Assembly (NCBI GenBank): GCA_003563055.1
Contig: PWSY01000056.1
Location: 1-41,132, forward strand
Source of the DNA: Anaerolineaceae bacterium
GTDB taxonomy: Bacteria; Chloroflexota; Anaerolineae; Anaerolineales; Anaerolineaceae
Direction: 5' to 3'
DNA: 41,132 nucleotides
Below are positions 9,037 to 19,305 of this stretch, piece by piece; the stretch's first letter is position 1, and each line of letters opens with the position of its first letter. The notes under the pieces are model-generated. The model made no database searches and had not been told where the DNA came from. It worked only from the letters and a program-made list of their open reading frames with translations. The position numbers were made by a program, and so were the translations under genes.

Positions 9037-10914
9037 ATGAATAATCCGCTGAACAAGTTCAAAGATCTTTTAGAGCAATCAAAAGGTCCGATTATTGCCG
9101 ATGGTGCAATGGGAACCTTATTACACGACCGCGGCATTGATATTAACGACTGCTTTGATGAGTTAAATTTAACCCAACCGGCTGTTGTCGCTGATATCCA
9201 TCGGGATTATATTCAGGCTGGTTCGCAAATGATCAAGACCAATACTTTTGGCGCTAACCGGGTGAAATTAAACCGACATGGCCTGGGAGACCGGGTTAAA
9301 GAGGTGAATACAGCCGCCGTTGAACTGTTGAAACGGGTTGTGCTGGCTTCATTCAAGGATGTTCTGATTGCAGGGGATGTAGGGCCTTTGGGGGTACCAT
9401 TAGCGCCTTTTGGTCGTGTGCAGCCTGAAGAGGCATTAAGTGTCTACCTTGAGCAGGTGCAGGCTTTATACGAGGCAGGTGTGGACCTGATTTTGATTGA
9501 GACGATGGTTGACATCTTAGCAGTCCAGGCGGCTGTGGATGCGGTTCACCAGGTGGACCCGAATTTGCCAGTAATTGCCTCGATGACCTTTACAAGAGAC
9601 CGACGAACGCTACTTGGAAATTCGCCCCAGGAAGTTGCTCAGCGGTTAAATGCATTCGGCGTGGACGTTATTGGTGTGAACTGTTCTGGCGGCCCAGCCC
9701 AGTTATTGCGTATCTTACGTCAGATGAAACAAGCGGTGCCAGAGGCGCATTTGTCAGTGATGCCAAATGCTGGCTTTCCTGAAAAGGTCGGCGGTCGAAT
9801 CATGTACCCAGCCGGGCCGGATTACTTTCATGAGTATGCGCTTGCATTCTGGCGAGCTGGTGCGACGGTTATTGGGGGCTGTTGCGGAACCACACCCAAA
9901 CATATCAGGGTTATCCTCAATGCAGTGGAAAGAGCGCCTGAAAATTTCCTGGTCACTGTGGTTTCAGAATTGGAATCTGAGGTGGAGAAAGAACAGGAAC
10001 CCGCTCTGGCTCGCTCACAATTTGCTCAGAAATTGGACGCAGGGCGGTTTGTGATTGCCGTTGAAATGGATCCACCACGAGGCCTGTCGACTCATAAAAG
10101 GATGGCAGGCGCTTCACTCCTGGCAGATGCTGGTGCAGATGTTATCGATGTTGCTGACAGTCCCATGGCTCGGATGCGGATGAGCCCCTGGGCGCTCTGC
10201 AACCTGATTCAAACGACATATGATATCGAAACGACTCTCCACTTTCCCACGCGCGGTCGCAATTTATTAAGGATCCAGGGTGATCTGCTGGCAGCCCATG
10301 CTATGAACGTTCGTAATGTCTTTGTGATCATGGGAGATCCAACCGCGATTGGTGATTATCCTGATGCCAGTGATGCTTGTGACCTTGTGCCAACAGGTCT
10401 AATCCGATTGATCAAGGGAGCTTTCAATGTTGGTGTCGACCATTCAGGTGGGCAGATCGGTCAGCCAACCTCTTTTTTTGTTGGGGCAGCTTTAAACCTC
10501 TGTCCCAGCAAACCAGAGCGCGAAAAGCATGTCCTGCGAAAAAAGTTGTCGGCAGGAGCAGATTTCTTCCTGACGCAACCGGTGTTTGACATTGATAAAG
10601 CAAGGGGGTTTATAAAAGATTACGAAGGGGAACATGGGCCGCTGGATGTTCCCATCCTGGTGGGGATCCTTCCGTTGGTCACTGACCGTCATGCCCGTTT
10701 TCTGCATAACGAGGTTCCTGGAATCCTGATTCCGGAAAATATTCAGCAGCGCATGGACAAAGCTGGTGAAGGGTCGATCAAAGAAGGGGTGAAGATTGCT
10801 CAGGAACTCATCCAGGAGTTACAATCGGACTTTCAGGGTGTCTATTTTATGCCAGCCTTCAATCGTTTTGATATGGTGGCTGAGATCATTGACCAGATAA
10901 AAACCTTTAAGTAG
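9037..10914 (+). CDS. bifunctional homocysteine S-methyltransferase / 5,10-methylenetetrahydrofolate reductase
   Basis: N-terminal Hcy domain (IIADGAMGTLL, GVNCSGGP, GGCCGTTPKH) fused to a MetF-like domain (FVIAVEMDPPRG..., FVIMGDPTAIGDYP, DFFLTQPVFDIDKA); YitJ-like architecture. Confidence 0.94.
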   Translation: MNNPLNKFKDLLEQSKGPIIADGAMGTLLHDRGIDINDCFDELNLTQPAVVADIHRDYIQAGSQMIKTNTFGANRVKLNRHGLGDRVKEVNTAAVELLKRVVLASFKDVLIAGDVGPLGVPLAPFGRVQPEEALSVYLEQVQALYEAGVDLILIETMVDILAVQAAVDAVHQVDPNLPVIASMTFTRDRRTLLGNSPQEVAQRLNAFGVDVIGVNCSGGPAQLLRILRQMKQAVPEAHLSVMPNAGFPEKVGGRIMYPAGPDYFHEYALAFWRAGATVIGGCCGTTPKHIRVILNAVERAPENFLVTVVSELESEVEKEQEPALARSQFAQKLDAGRFVIAVEMDPPRGLSTHKRMAGASLLADAGADVIDVADSPMARMRMSPWALCNLIQTTYDIETTLHFPTRGRNLLRIQGDLLAAHAMNVRNVFVIMGDPTAIGDYPDASDACDLVPTGLIRLIKGAFNVGVDHSGGQIGQPTSFFVGAALNLCPSKPEREKHVLRKKLSAGADFFLTQPVFDIDKARGFIKDYEGEHGPLDVPILVGILPLVTDRHARFLHNEVPGILIPENIQQRMDKAGEGSIKEGVKIAQELIQELQSDFQGVYFMPAFNRFDMVAEIIDQIKTFK

Positions 10915-11021
10915 AATTAGTAGCTGTTTCGGTGTATAAATAAGCCGAAGAAGACGAATTGTACTTCCATGCAGCTTAAAGATAATTAATAACCTGCGGT
11001 AAAATAGGGTAGAGGTAAACA

Positions 11022-12233
11022 ATGAATAGACAACGCCTAACGGTAAAAATCGTCCTTATTGGAATGCTGTTGCTAATTTTAGCCTCCTGCAGTCCTGAAG
11101 GGCTTACCACGGAAGAAATGGCAGCGACTTTTGCAGCTCAAACTTTGATGGCGGTTCCAACTGACACGGAGACACCATTACCGACTGAGACACTGACACC
11201 CACCACAACCCCAACCGAGGAACCCACACCCACCCCCTTACCAATACTTGGGCCGGTCGGCCCGGTTGATTTTCCAGAGGATGTCAATCCCCTCACGGGA
11301 TTATGGGTTTCGGACCCAACCATTCTGGAAAGGCGGCCGGTATTTGTGAAGGTGGCAAATTATCCTGTCAGCGGCAGGCCGCACGCCGGGTTATCCTTTG
11401 CGGATATTGTCTTTGAGTATTATATTGGCGCGGGTGGAAACCGTTTCATTGCGCTTTACTATGGCCAGGATGCACCTATGATCGGGCCGGTGCGTTCCGG
11501 GCGGCTGGTTGATCCACAGTTGGTCAGTTTGTATGAGGGCATTCTGGGTTTTGAAGGGGCCTATGTAACCATTATGCAAAGAATTACGGGGATTCTAGGA
11601 AACCGGGCCATCAGTGGTAAAGATAATTGTCCTGCCATTTGCGATGATGGTCGCAATATTGTGATCAGTGTGTTTGCTGATTCTGAGGCACTGACAACCC
11701 TTTCATCAGAACGCGGTGTGGATAACCAGCGTTATTTGCTGGAAGGGATGGCGTTTGACCCGGAGGAACCCCAGGGTGGTGAGCTTGGTGACCAGGTTAT
11801 GATTGAATTCTCGCGGGTTAACCCCAGCGAATGGCAATTTGATGAGGAGAGCGGGTTATATTTACGCTGGATTGACAATGCTACTGGTCAGGAAATTGAC
11901 ATGATTCCACTTGTAGATCGGATAACGGATGAGCAATTGGGTTTCGCCAATGTTATTGTGCTTTTTGCCAATTACGAGGAATTAGCCCCGACTCTTCATG
12001 ATATTGATGTGTGGGACAACCCTGACGGTCAACGAGCAGTTATCTTCCGGGATGGTCAGGCATATGATGTCACCTGGGCCACGCCAGATAAAGAACAGCC
12101 GATCCAATTTTTGGATGAGGATGGTGAGGTGTTCTGGTTGAAACCCGGTAATACCTGGGTGGCGATTATGGGGCTCAATTCAGAGGTGGCTGTTGTTGAT
12201 GGCCTGTGGACTTTTAATTTTAACATGCCATAA
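11022..12233 (+). CDS. DUF3048 (YerB-like) lipoprotein
   Basis: Lipobox LLILASC|S, Thr/Pro-rich linker, then NPLTGLWV...RRPVFVKVANYPVSGRPHAGLSFADIVFEYYI...MIGPVRSGRLVD typical of DUF3048. Confidence 0.88.
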   Translation: MNRQRLTVKIVLIGMLLLILASCSPEGLTTEEMAATFAAQTLMAVPTDTETPLPTETLTPTTTPTEEPTPTPLPILGPVGPVDFPEDVNPLTGLWVSDPTILERRPVFVKVANYPVSGRPHAGLSFADIVFEYYIGAGGNRFIALYYGQDAPMIGPVRSGRLVDPQLVSLYEGILGFEGAYVTIMQRITGILGNRAISGKDNCPAICDDGRNIVISVFADSEALTTLSSERGVDNQRYLLEGMAFDPEEPQGGELGDQVMIEFSRVNPSEWQFDEESGLYLRWIDNATGQEIDMIPLVDRITDEQLGFANVIVLFANYEELAPTLHDIDVWDNPDGQRAVIFRDGQAYDVTWATPDKEQPIQFLDEDGEVFWLKPGNTWVAIMGLNSEVAVVDGLWTFNFNMP

Positions 12234-12236
12234 TTC

Positions 12237-12968
12237 ATGCAAACCCTGATCCTATCCGATGTTCATGCAAACCTGACTGCTTTAATCTCAGTATTGGAGG
12301 ACGCAGCACCTTTTGATCGTGTCTGGTGCTTGGGGGATATTGTCGGCTATGGGCCAGACCCAAATGAGTGCGTAGAACAGATCAAATCTCTACCCGGGTT
12401 GATATGTGTCAAGGGCAATCATGACGCTGCCAGTGTGGGGGGCCTTGATGTCCATACCTTTAACATGGATGCACAGGAATCTTTAGCTTGGTTGACAAAG
12501 GAACTGACGTTTGAAAATTCTCAGTGGATCGAGGCGTTAGACGATGTGGTGATTGTTGACGATATCACCCTTGTCCATGGCAGCCCACGCAGCCCGGTCT
12601 GGGAATATATTATGGATTCAGGTTGCGCTCATGAAAACATGAAGGCCTTTGATACGAGTATTTGCCTGGTTGGGCACACTCATTTGCCAGCGGTATATGA
12701 ACTGGGGGGCAACTCGGCCAGCCCAACGCGAATATCAAAAATAACGGTTGATGAAGAATTTGCTGTAAATCATAAAAGTATTATCAATCCCGGATCTGTG
12801 GGCCAACCCCGTGATCTGGATGCGAGGGCGTCCTATATGATCTACAACGATGTGTTAGAAAGCTGGTGTTATCACCGTGTGGACTATGACATACAAGCGG
12901 TTCAAGAGCGGATCATGGCTGCCAATTTGCCATATCGACATGCAGCGCGGTTGAAAGCAGGCTGGTAG
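12237..12968 (+). CDS. metallophosphoesterase (calcineurin-like, YfcE/MJ0936 type)
   Basis: LILSDVHANLTAL, GDIVGYGPDPNE, KGNHD, GHTHLPAV and INPGSVGQPRD motifs. Confidence 0.92.
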   Translation: MQTLILSDVHANLTALISVLEDAAPFDRVWCLGDIVGYGPDPNECVEQIKSLPGLICVKGNHDAASVGGLDVHTFNMDAQESLAWLTKELTFENSQWIEALDDVVIVDDITLVHGSPRSPVWEYIMDSGCAHENMKAFDTSICLVGHTHLPAVYELGGNSASPTRISKITVDEEFAVNHKSIINPGSVGQPRDLDARASYMIYNDVLESWCYHRVDYDIQAVQERIMAANLPYRHAARLKAGW

Positions 12969-13103
12969 GGGATCTGAGTGGTTCCCTCCCACCCCTTGGC
13001 GTCTCAAGCGAAAATAACCTGTCCATTGTGGAACTATTCACTTATAAATAGCGTCTACTAAATATAAAATGGAACAAAAATATCCACTGTTAAGGAGAAG
13101 AAT

Positions 13104-14063
13104 ATGAAAAAGAAACTGGTTTCGCTTATAGGTTTGGTTGTAGGATTGAGTATGGTACTAGGTGCTTGTGCGCCGATGATGGCGTCGGAAGAAAAGGGCT
13201 ATGACGCTGTTCCGATGGAGCCGGCTTACGAGGAAGCGTGGGTGGAGGCAGAAGAGCCGATGATGGATGCGCCAAGCGCTGCTGAGCGCGGTTTTGATAC
13301 GGGCGCTGGCGAAACAGCCGGTGTTATGGCGCGTATGGTTATTTATAATGCCGATATGCGGATAGCGGTAGAAGACCCGGAATCGTCGATGCAGTCAATT
13401 ATCAAGATGGCTGAAAATGCGGGCGGTTTTGTGGTCTATTCCAATGTATTTAAAACGACAACAGATCGAGGCAGTCTGCCACGAGCTAATTTGACCGTTC
13501 GGGTACCGGCAGGCCAGCTTAACTCGATTATGGAATCGATCAGGGGCTTGACCCCCAACCCCAAAGAGGATGTCTTGTCTGAAAACGTTTCTGGCCAGGA
13601 TGTGACAGCAGAATTTACAGATCTTGAATCACGTTTACGAAACCTGGAAGCTGCAGAAAAAGCCCTGGTGGCCCTAATGGAAGATGCCCAGGATCCGCAG
13701 GATGTGCTGGATGTTTTTAGTGAGTTGACCTATTACCGGGGAGAGATTGAGATCGTCAAAGGGCGCATGCGCTACCTGGAGGAATCAGTGGCTTTGTCAG
13801 CCATTTCTGTGGAAATAGTGGCTAAAGCATCCATCCAACCCATTGAAATTGCCGGGTGGCAACCACGAGGAACGGTTAAGAACGCCATTGAGGCATTAAT
13901 CAGTACAGCCCAATTCTTGGCAGATGCCGCTATCTGGTTTGGTATCTTCTGCCTGCCGTTTTTGATCCCGTTGGGGATCGTCACCTACTTCCTGGTACGA
14001 TTGATAAGAAAACAGCGAGCTAAGAAACGAGCCAGGAAAGCGGAAGTGGTCGAAAAGCAGTAA
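13104..14063 (+). CDS. DUF4349 domain lipoprotein
   Basis: Lipobox VLGAC|A, RMVIYNADMRIAVEDPESSMQSI...GGFVVYSN, TVRVPAGQLNSIM, C-terminal TM and basic tail. Confidence 0.87.
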   Translation: MKKKLVSLIGLVVGLSMVLGACAPMMASEEKGYDAVPMEPAYEEAWVEAEEPMMDAPSAAERGFDTGAGETAGVMARMVIYNADMRIAVEDPESSMQSIIKMAENAGGFVVYSNVFKTTTDRGSLPRANLTVRVPAGQLNSIMESIRGLTPNPKEDVLSENVSGQDVTAEFTDLESRLRNLEAAEKALVALMEDAQDPQDVLDVFSELTYYRGEIEIVKGRMRYLEESVALSAISVEIVAKASIQPIEIAGWQPRGTVKNAIEALISTAQFLADAAIWFGIFCLPFLIPLGIVTYFLVRLIRKQRAKKRARKAEVVEKQ

Positions 14064-14114
14064 CGGATCACAGATTACTGCCCAGTGCAGTTAGATCGTA
14101 GAAAAAATTAAACG

Positions 14115-14151
14115 AAAAGGGCACCTTTCACAAGAGCGGTGCTCTTTTTTT
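14115..14151 (+). terminator. intrinsic terminator downstream of the DUF4349 gene
   Basis: AAAAGGGCACC / GGTGCTCTTTT stem (11 bp with one GU) followed by a T run. Confidence 0.87.
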
Positions 14152-14191
14152 CTCTTAATGCGGCAAGGATTCCGACAAGAATAATAAGCAC

Positions 14192-14220
14192 TTGACAAAA
14201 TAGAAACAATTATATAAACT
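14192..14220 (+). promoter_or_regulatory. sigma70-type promoter upstream of the HTH regulator
   Basis: TTGACA (14192-14197), 17-nt spacer, TAAACT (14215-14220). Confidence 0.6.
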
Positions 14221-14263
14221 ATTTTGGTCATTAAAAAAATTTTATATGATCAAGGATATTTAT

Positions 14264-14902
14264 ATGAACAAGCTTCCTCAACGAATGCCCCTGTTCGTGG
14301 TAAAGGATTTAGAGACTCTAAAAATCTTGACAGAGCCACTCCATCTCCAGATCCTCGAAATGCTGGATCTGGAACCCCAGACCGTGAAACAAGTGGCAGA
14401 CAAACTGGGTCTTTCCAGTAACCGTTTATATTATCACTTCAAAATGCTTGAAGAGCATGGGTTGATTCAGGTTGTGCAAACGCGCCTGGTCAATAACATG
14501 CTTGAAAAAACTTACTGGGGGACCGCTGAAGATATTGATATTGATAAAGAATTAATCAATTTTTCCACTGAAAGTAGTCAGGAGACCCTGTTCAAAATTG
14601 TTTCTAATTCCATTGAGACGACCCATGCGGATATCATGCGAAGTCTGGAGGCAAGAAAGTTTAAACTTGATCAGGGCGCGAAAACCGTTCCCCGAGATTT
14701 GGTTATCACCCATACAAAAAAACGGTTATCTGATGAAACCTATCAGCAGTTTGTAAACAGGATAAGAGCCATACTTAAGGAATTTTCAGAACTTCAAGAC
14801 GAAGAAGACTCAGGTGAAGGTGTCAATGTTTTCAGTATTGCATGTTATCTTTACCCGAGCTATTACTATAATGACGAGCAAGAAGAGGAAAATGAGGGAT
14901 AG
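14264..14902 (+). CDS. ArsR-like winged helix-turn-helix transcriptional regulator
   Basis: LTEPLHLQILEMLDLEPQTVKQVADKLGLSSNRLYYHFKMLEEHGLIQVV wHTH. ATG at 14264 has AAGGA at suitable spacing; the track start is 14246. Confidence 0.86.
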   Translation: MNKLPQRMPLFVVKDLETLKILTEPLHLQILEMLDLEPQTVKQVADKLGLSSNRLYYHFKMLEEHGLIQVVQTRLVNNMLEKTYWGTAEDIDIDKELINFSTESSQETLFKIVSNSIETTHADIMRSLEARKFKLDQGAKTVPRDLVITHTKKRLSDETYQQFVNRIRAILKEFSELQDEEDSGEGVNVFSIACYLYPSYYYNDEQEEENEG

Positions 14903-14907
14903 GTTCT

Positions 14908-16266
14908 ATGCTTAAACCATCAAAAGGAATCCGTACTTTTTTAGTCATCTGGTTGGGGCAGTTATCGTCAATGATAGGTTCCGGCCTGATTGGGTTTGCC
15001 CTGGCTGTTTGGATATTTGAACAAACAGGTCAGGCGACTCCCTTTGCCCTCACAGCGCTTTTCAGTTCGCTGCCCAGAATATTGCTATCGCCTGTGGCTG
15101 GCGCCCTCACTGATCGCTGGAACCGCAGGAAGATCATGTTAATTGCTGATTCTCTGTCAGGGGTGATCACTTTGGTAACAGCTTTCTTGTTATTCTCAGG
15201 TCAGATGCAGGTTTGGATGGTGTATGTGATCAGTTTCACAGGTGCGATTTTTGCAGCATTTCAACAGCCTGCCTATACAGCTTCGATTGTTATGCTGGTG
15301 CCCAAAGATCAGCTCACCAGGGCAAACAGTATGGTGCAGATGGGTCAGGCCATTGAGACCATTCTAACACCCATCATGGCAGGTGCTCTGTTTGTGACGG
15401 TTGGCATGATTGGGATTATTATCATTGACGTCGTCACCTATTTGTTTGCACTAACTACATTGATCCTGGTGCACATTCCACAACCTGAAAAAGAAATAGT
15501 GCCTGAGGGTGCCAAAGTTTCGATCTTCAATGACATTTCCTTTGGCTGGCAATACCTACAAGATCGACGCGGCTTGTTGGGGTTGCTGCTCTATTTTGCA
15601 GCGGTGAATTTCTTTCTGAGCCTTTCGGGCGTGATGGTTGGACCCCTGGTGCTCTCTTTCAGTAGTGCTGCTAGCATGGGTGCGGCGCAGTCCGTGATGG
15701 GGGTGGGCATGCTAGCTGGTAGCTTGGTAATGAGCATCTGGGGAGGCCCCAGGGATAAGAAAATCTCTGCAATTATCGGTTTTATTTTTTTGGCTTCTAT
15801 TGGATTCATTGTGGGTGGACTGCGTCCAACAATGGGGTTTATCAGTGCCGGTAGCTTTATCCTGACTTTTTTTATTCCCTTTGCCTCAGGCCCCAGCTCG
15901 GCATTGTTTGCCGAAAAAGTAGCACCTGAGGTTCAGGGCAGGGTTTTTGCCACCCGCAGCATGCTGGCCCAATCAATGATGCCTCTGGCATATCTATCCA
16001 GTGGGGTATTGGCAGATTATGTTTTCAATCCCTGGCTGGTGGAGGGCGGCTGGCTGGCGGATACAATTGTCGGTGCATTGATCGGCGTAGGGCCCGGACG
16101 CGGGATCGGTTTGATGATCATTTGCAGTGGATTGGTGCTGTTATTGGTCAGTGGTGTTGCGTATGCCAACCCACGGATTCGCAATATCGAGACAGAAATT
16201 CCGGATGCTGTCCCAAACCAGGTTGAAAGAATTGAAAAAGTGAAAGAACTGCAAACAGCCGGATGA
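14908..16266 (+). CDS. MFS family exporter (macrolide-efflux-like)
   Basis: Multiple TM segments with MFS signature GALTDRWNRRKIMLIADSLSG. Starts 6 nt after the regulator gene. Confidence 0.9.
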   Translation: MLKPSKGIRTFLVIWLGQLSSMIGSGLIGFALAVWIFEQTGQATPFALTALFSSLPRILLSPVAGALTDRWNRRKIMLIADSLSGVITLVTAFLLFSGQMQVWMVYVISFTGAIFAAFQQPAYTASIVMLVPKDQLTRANSMVQMGQAIETILTPIMAGALFVTVGMIGIIIIDVVTYLFALTTLILVHIPQPEKEIVPEGAKVSIFNDISFGWQYLQDRRGLLGLLLYFAAVNFFLSLSGVMVGPLVLSFSSAASMGAAQSVMGVGMLAGSLVMSIWGGPRDKKISAIIGFIFLASIGFIVGGLRPTMGFISAGSFILTFFIPFASGPSSALFAEKVAPEVQGRVFATRSMLAQSMMPLAYLSSGVLADYVFNPWLVEGGWLADTIVGALIGVGPGRGIGLMIICSGLVLLLVSGVAYANPRIRNIETEIPDAVPNQVERIEKVKELQTAG

Positions 16267-16277
16267 TGCTGGCTTGG

Positions 16278-18629
16278 TCATGCCTGTATGTGAAGTTCAC
16301 CACCATCTAAATCAACCAGATTAAAGGAATAAATCCCTGAAACTTGGTTAGGATATGGTTGTATTTGGTTGTCATTGAAGAATGCGTTGGATGGTTTCCA
16401 AGGCAGGTAGAGCAGTACACTGCCGGATGCCCTTCGGGTGAGGTTAAAACGGAGGTTTAGTACCCGCGGTGTTGTTTGCCACTGATCAATTTCGAGTCCT
16501 TGTGAGAGGTGCACATTGCTTCCCAAATAAGCAGGTTGATCGACATCAACGGGCCTGACTGCGATGACCCGCACCCCGTGAGGTGGGACATCGTGGAAAA
16601 AAAAGGGCATACCTGGCCCCATCTTGCCAGTGGTCCCTGACCAAAATTCACGCAACCACCAGGTAGATGTTTCAGGCAATTTGAATTCTTGAGGTGCAAA
16701 ACCTAAAGACACTGGCTGGTTGTGCCAGTTGAAGCGGGCCAGTAGGTGCCAGGGGCCGATAGGGCCGTTGAGGTCTAGGCGCAGCTTAGCTGGCGTTTTT
16801 GAATCGAACCAATCCATAACCCATGCCCGCTGGTCGATCGCAGGCAGGAGCACTTGCGCGATTTGCCTGCGTTCCTCTGACAAAGCAGGAAGATCATCTG
16901 AGAGCAAAATCGTGCCACCGGTCAGACCGATGGCTGTTGCCAGCGTTTGAACTTCATCCAGAGTCAGGTGGGTGTCTTCACGCACCAGCAAACAATCGGG
17001 GTCATTAATCCACCAATGATGGTGAAGCTGCGCTCGGGTGAGGATGTTCTGCAATGCATTCCTGGCTGCAGGCATATGGGGTTCATGTTGAAGCAATAGG
17101 CTCACCGGAGGAAAGTGCGGTTTCCAGTGGCCACTCACATCTGCGCCAATCCGCATGGCGTCAAAAAGACCTAGTCCCGATCCCAACGGGCATCCGCAGG
17201 CAAGCATGGTCACCCCGGGGCCGGCAGCTTCTCTTAGGGCTTGCAAGCCCTCCCTTAATACCTGTGCCCTGGTTCTTGTCTGGTCTTGATAAACACCATC
17301 CAGTGCAGCCGCATAGAGAAAATCCAGTTTCAGATACTTAAATCCCCACTCATGAACAGCTGTACGGATCACTTTGCATGTATATGCCAGGGCGGCAGGT
17401 TTGGTCAAATCGAGCGCGTAAGTGAATGTGTTCCAGACGAATCCGGCATTGACCGGCTGGCCCCTCTTATTCCGCAGGATCCAGTCTAGATGGTCGCGGA
17501 GCAGGTTGGACTTTGGGTGCACGATAAAAGGCGCCAGCCACAGACCCGGTGCCAACCCGTTGTTTTTTGCTTTTTGGGCGATGGGTTTGACGCCATTTGG
17601 GAAATCTGGCGTGAATTCAAACCAATCCCCCGGAAAAGTTTCATAGCCGTCATCAATCTGGAACAGGGTCAGCGGCAGTGCTTTTTTATGGGTTAGGAGC
17701 GATGCGAGGTTTTCTTTTATGTTCTGCTCGGTGATCCCCTGATAAAAGTGGTACCAGGAGCACCAACCAGCTGGGGCAGGGTCATGGGAATGAATGTCGT
17801 GTTCATGGGCAACCGCCGAAAAATAACGCACCAGAGGTTCAGGTGTGTCGAGGTCGATGAAACTCAATGCGGTCCAATCTGAAAGGAGGCACTTTTTTGC
17901 AGGAAGTAAGGCATCATCGCCATTGGCCCACATCTTTAAACGCGGTGTAGGTTTGAGCCATGCTGCCAGGCTACTGTAGTGGGTTTTTTGAGATAGGCAG
18001 CCTGCCAGCAGCCCAATGCGGGTGGCACGGTCACCCAATACGCCAAAAAAATCACCGGTAAAGTGGTTTTTTCTTCGTGGTTGGGGTGTGCCTGGGTTAA
18101 CCACCATTGGGTTTTGGCAGGGGCCCAGGATGGATTTGGCCTGTCTCTCACCTGAACCGTAAGTGCCAGTATGAGACCAGGACTGCCACCCATGGCTGTA
18201 AAAAGCAGGTTCTGAGTTGTTTGAGGTACCCAGGTTAAGCCCACTGGGTTGAATATTGAGAAATGTGATTCGGTGGAGGGTGATTGGATGATCACCCTGG
18301 TTGGTGATTGTAAATCGGAGGCAGGCCAGAGAATGCTCACTGGCAATCCCCAACCAGAGGGTTATTTGTATCTTATTAGGGTCATCCAGGATTTTGACTT
18401 TTATTGTGTTTACCGGGCCAAAACGGGTGATAATACCTTCTGGCTTATCAACTTGTTGGATGGTCAAAGGTTTGGTAAAAGGATTGACTTTTCGGTTGTT
18501 GATTGAATAATGCAGTTCAAAACAACTTTTGAGCGCCGCATTTGGAAATATCCCTGACTTCAGGTTGAGTGAACCCGTTTGAGGCTCGAAATGGAGTGAA
18601 AGCTCCCTGGATGAAAGCTGCATGATCAA
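16278..18629 (-). CDS. alpha-galactosidase-like glycoside hydrolase (GH36/melibiase type)
   Basis: GWCSWYHFYQGIT, FQIDDGYETFPGDW, PGLWLAPFIVHPKS, YLKLDFLYAAALDG (nucleophile region) and WWINDPDCLLVR. Confidence 0.91.
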   Translation of the reverse strand: MIMQLSSRELSLHFEPQTGSLNLKSGIFPNAALKSCFELHYSINNRKVNPFTKPLTIQQVDKPEGIITRFGPVNTIKVKILDDPNKIQITLWLGIASEHSLACLRFTITNQGDHPITLHRITFLNIQPSGLNLGTSNNSEPAFYSHGWQSWSHTGTYGSGERQAKSILGPCQNPMVVNPGTPQPRRKNHFTGDFFGVLGDRATRIGLLAGCLSQKTHYSSLAAWLKPTPRLKMWANGDDALLPAKKCLLSDWTALSFIDLDTPEPLVRYFSAVAHEHDIHSHDPAPAGWCSWYHFYQGITEQNIKENLASLLTHKKALPLTLFQIDDGYETFPGDWFEFTPDFPNGVKPIAQKAKNNGLAPGLWLAPFIVHPKSNLLRDHLDWILRNKRGQPVNAGFVWNTFTYALDLTKPAALAYTCKVIRTAVHEWGFKYLKLDFLYAAALDGVYQDQTRTRAQVLREGLQALREAAGPGVTMLACGCPLGSGLGLFDAMRIGADVSGHWKPHFPPVSLLLQHEPHMPAARNALQNILTRAQLHHHWWINDPDCLLVREDTHLTLDEVQTLATAIGLTGGTILLSDDLPALSEERRQIAQVLLPAIDQRAWVMDWFDSKTPAKLRLDLNGPIGPWHLLARFNWHNQPVSLGFAPQEFKLPETSTWWLREFWSGTTGKMGPGMPFFFHDVPPHGVRVIAVRPVDVDQPAYLGSNVHLSQGLEIDQWQTTPRVLNLRFNLTRRASGSVLLYLPWKPSNAFFNDNQIQPYPNQVSGIYSFNLVDLDGGELHIQA

Positions 18630-18632
18630 CCC

Positions 18633-19280
18633 TTAATATTTTAACAGTGCGTCTAAGTCTGCAAGGCTGATGGGGCCTTGCCGTAAAATTTTTAAAGCTG
18701 GACCCGTGGTATCTACCACAGTTGAGGCCGTTGGCCCGGGTGTGGCGCCGCCATCCAGCACCAGGTCAACGAGTCCCCCCAGTTGTTGAATGACATCATC
18801 GGGGGTGGTTGGGTTAGGGCCACCGGAGATATTGGCGGAGGTGGTTGCCAGGGGGCCTGTTTCTCGGAGGAGCGCACGTGTGAAGGCATGGTCTGGGATG
18901 CGGATGCCCACCGTGGGATAAGAGGACATTTCGGCGGGCAGATGGGGACCTTTTGGCAGGACCAGGGTCAGGGCACCTGGCCAGAAAATCTCAGCGATAC
19001 GCCGGACATGGTCACTTACGAATAGCACCAGATCATCAAGTTGATCAGGATCACCAATTAACACCGGTAAAGCCTTTTCATCAGGTCTTTCCTTTGCCAG
19101 GTAGATCTTTTGAATGGCGGTTGGGCTGAAGGCATCTGCGGCCAGGCCATACACTGTGTCAGTGGGAAAGGCGATCAGGCCGTTTTCACGGATGATTATT
19201 TTTGCGGTTGAGATGGCAGATGGGTCGTCGATTGGGAGGGTCTGGGTATTAATCATGGTCATCCTTTCTTGGTTTGTCAT
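18633..19280 (-). CDS. L-threonylcarbamoyladenylate synthase (TsaC/Sua5/YwlC)
   Basis: GLIAFPTDTVYGLAADAFSPTAIQKIYLAKERPDEKALPVLI, GPLATTSANISGGPNPTTPDDV and STVVDTTG. Confidence 0.95.
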   Translation of the reverse strand: MTNQERMTMINTQTLPIDDPSAISTAKIIIRENGLIAFPTDTVYGLAADAFSPTAIQKIYLAKERPDEKALPVLIGDPDQLDDLVLFVSDHVRRIAEIFWPGALTLVLPKGPHLPAEMSSYPTVGIRIPDHAFTRALLRETGPLATTSANISGGPNPTTPDDVIQQLGGLVDLVLDGGATPGPTASTVVDTTGPALKILRQGPISLADLDALLKY

Positions 19281-19305
19281 CCTTATTTTAACCTGTTGCG
19301 TGGTT

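Noticed and set aside
11160-11250. Repeat-like ACACC/CCGAC tract (TETPLPTETLTPTTTPTEEPTPTPLP)
   Set aside because: Ordinary Thr/Pro-rich lipoprotein linker encoded in frame; not a DNA repeat element.
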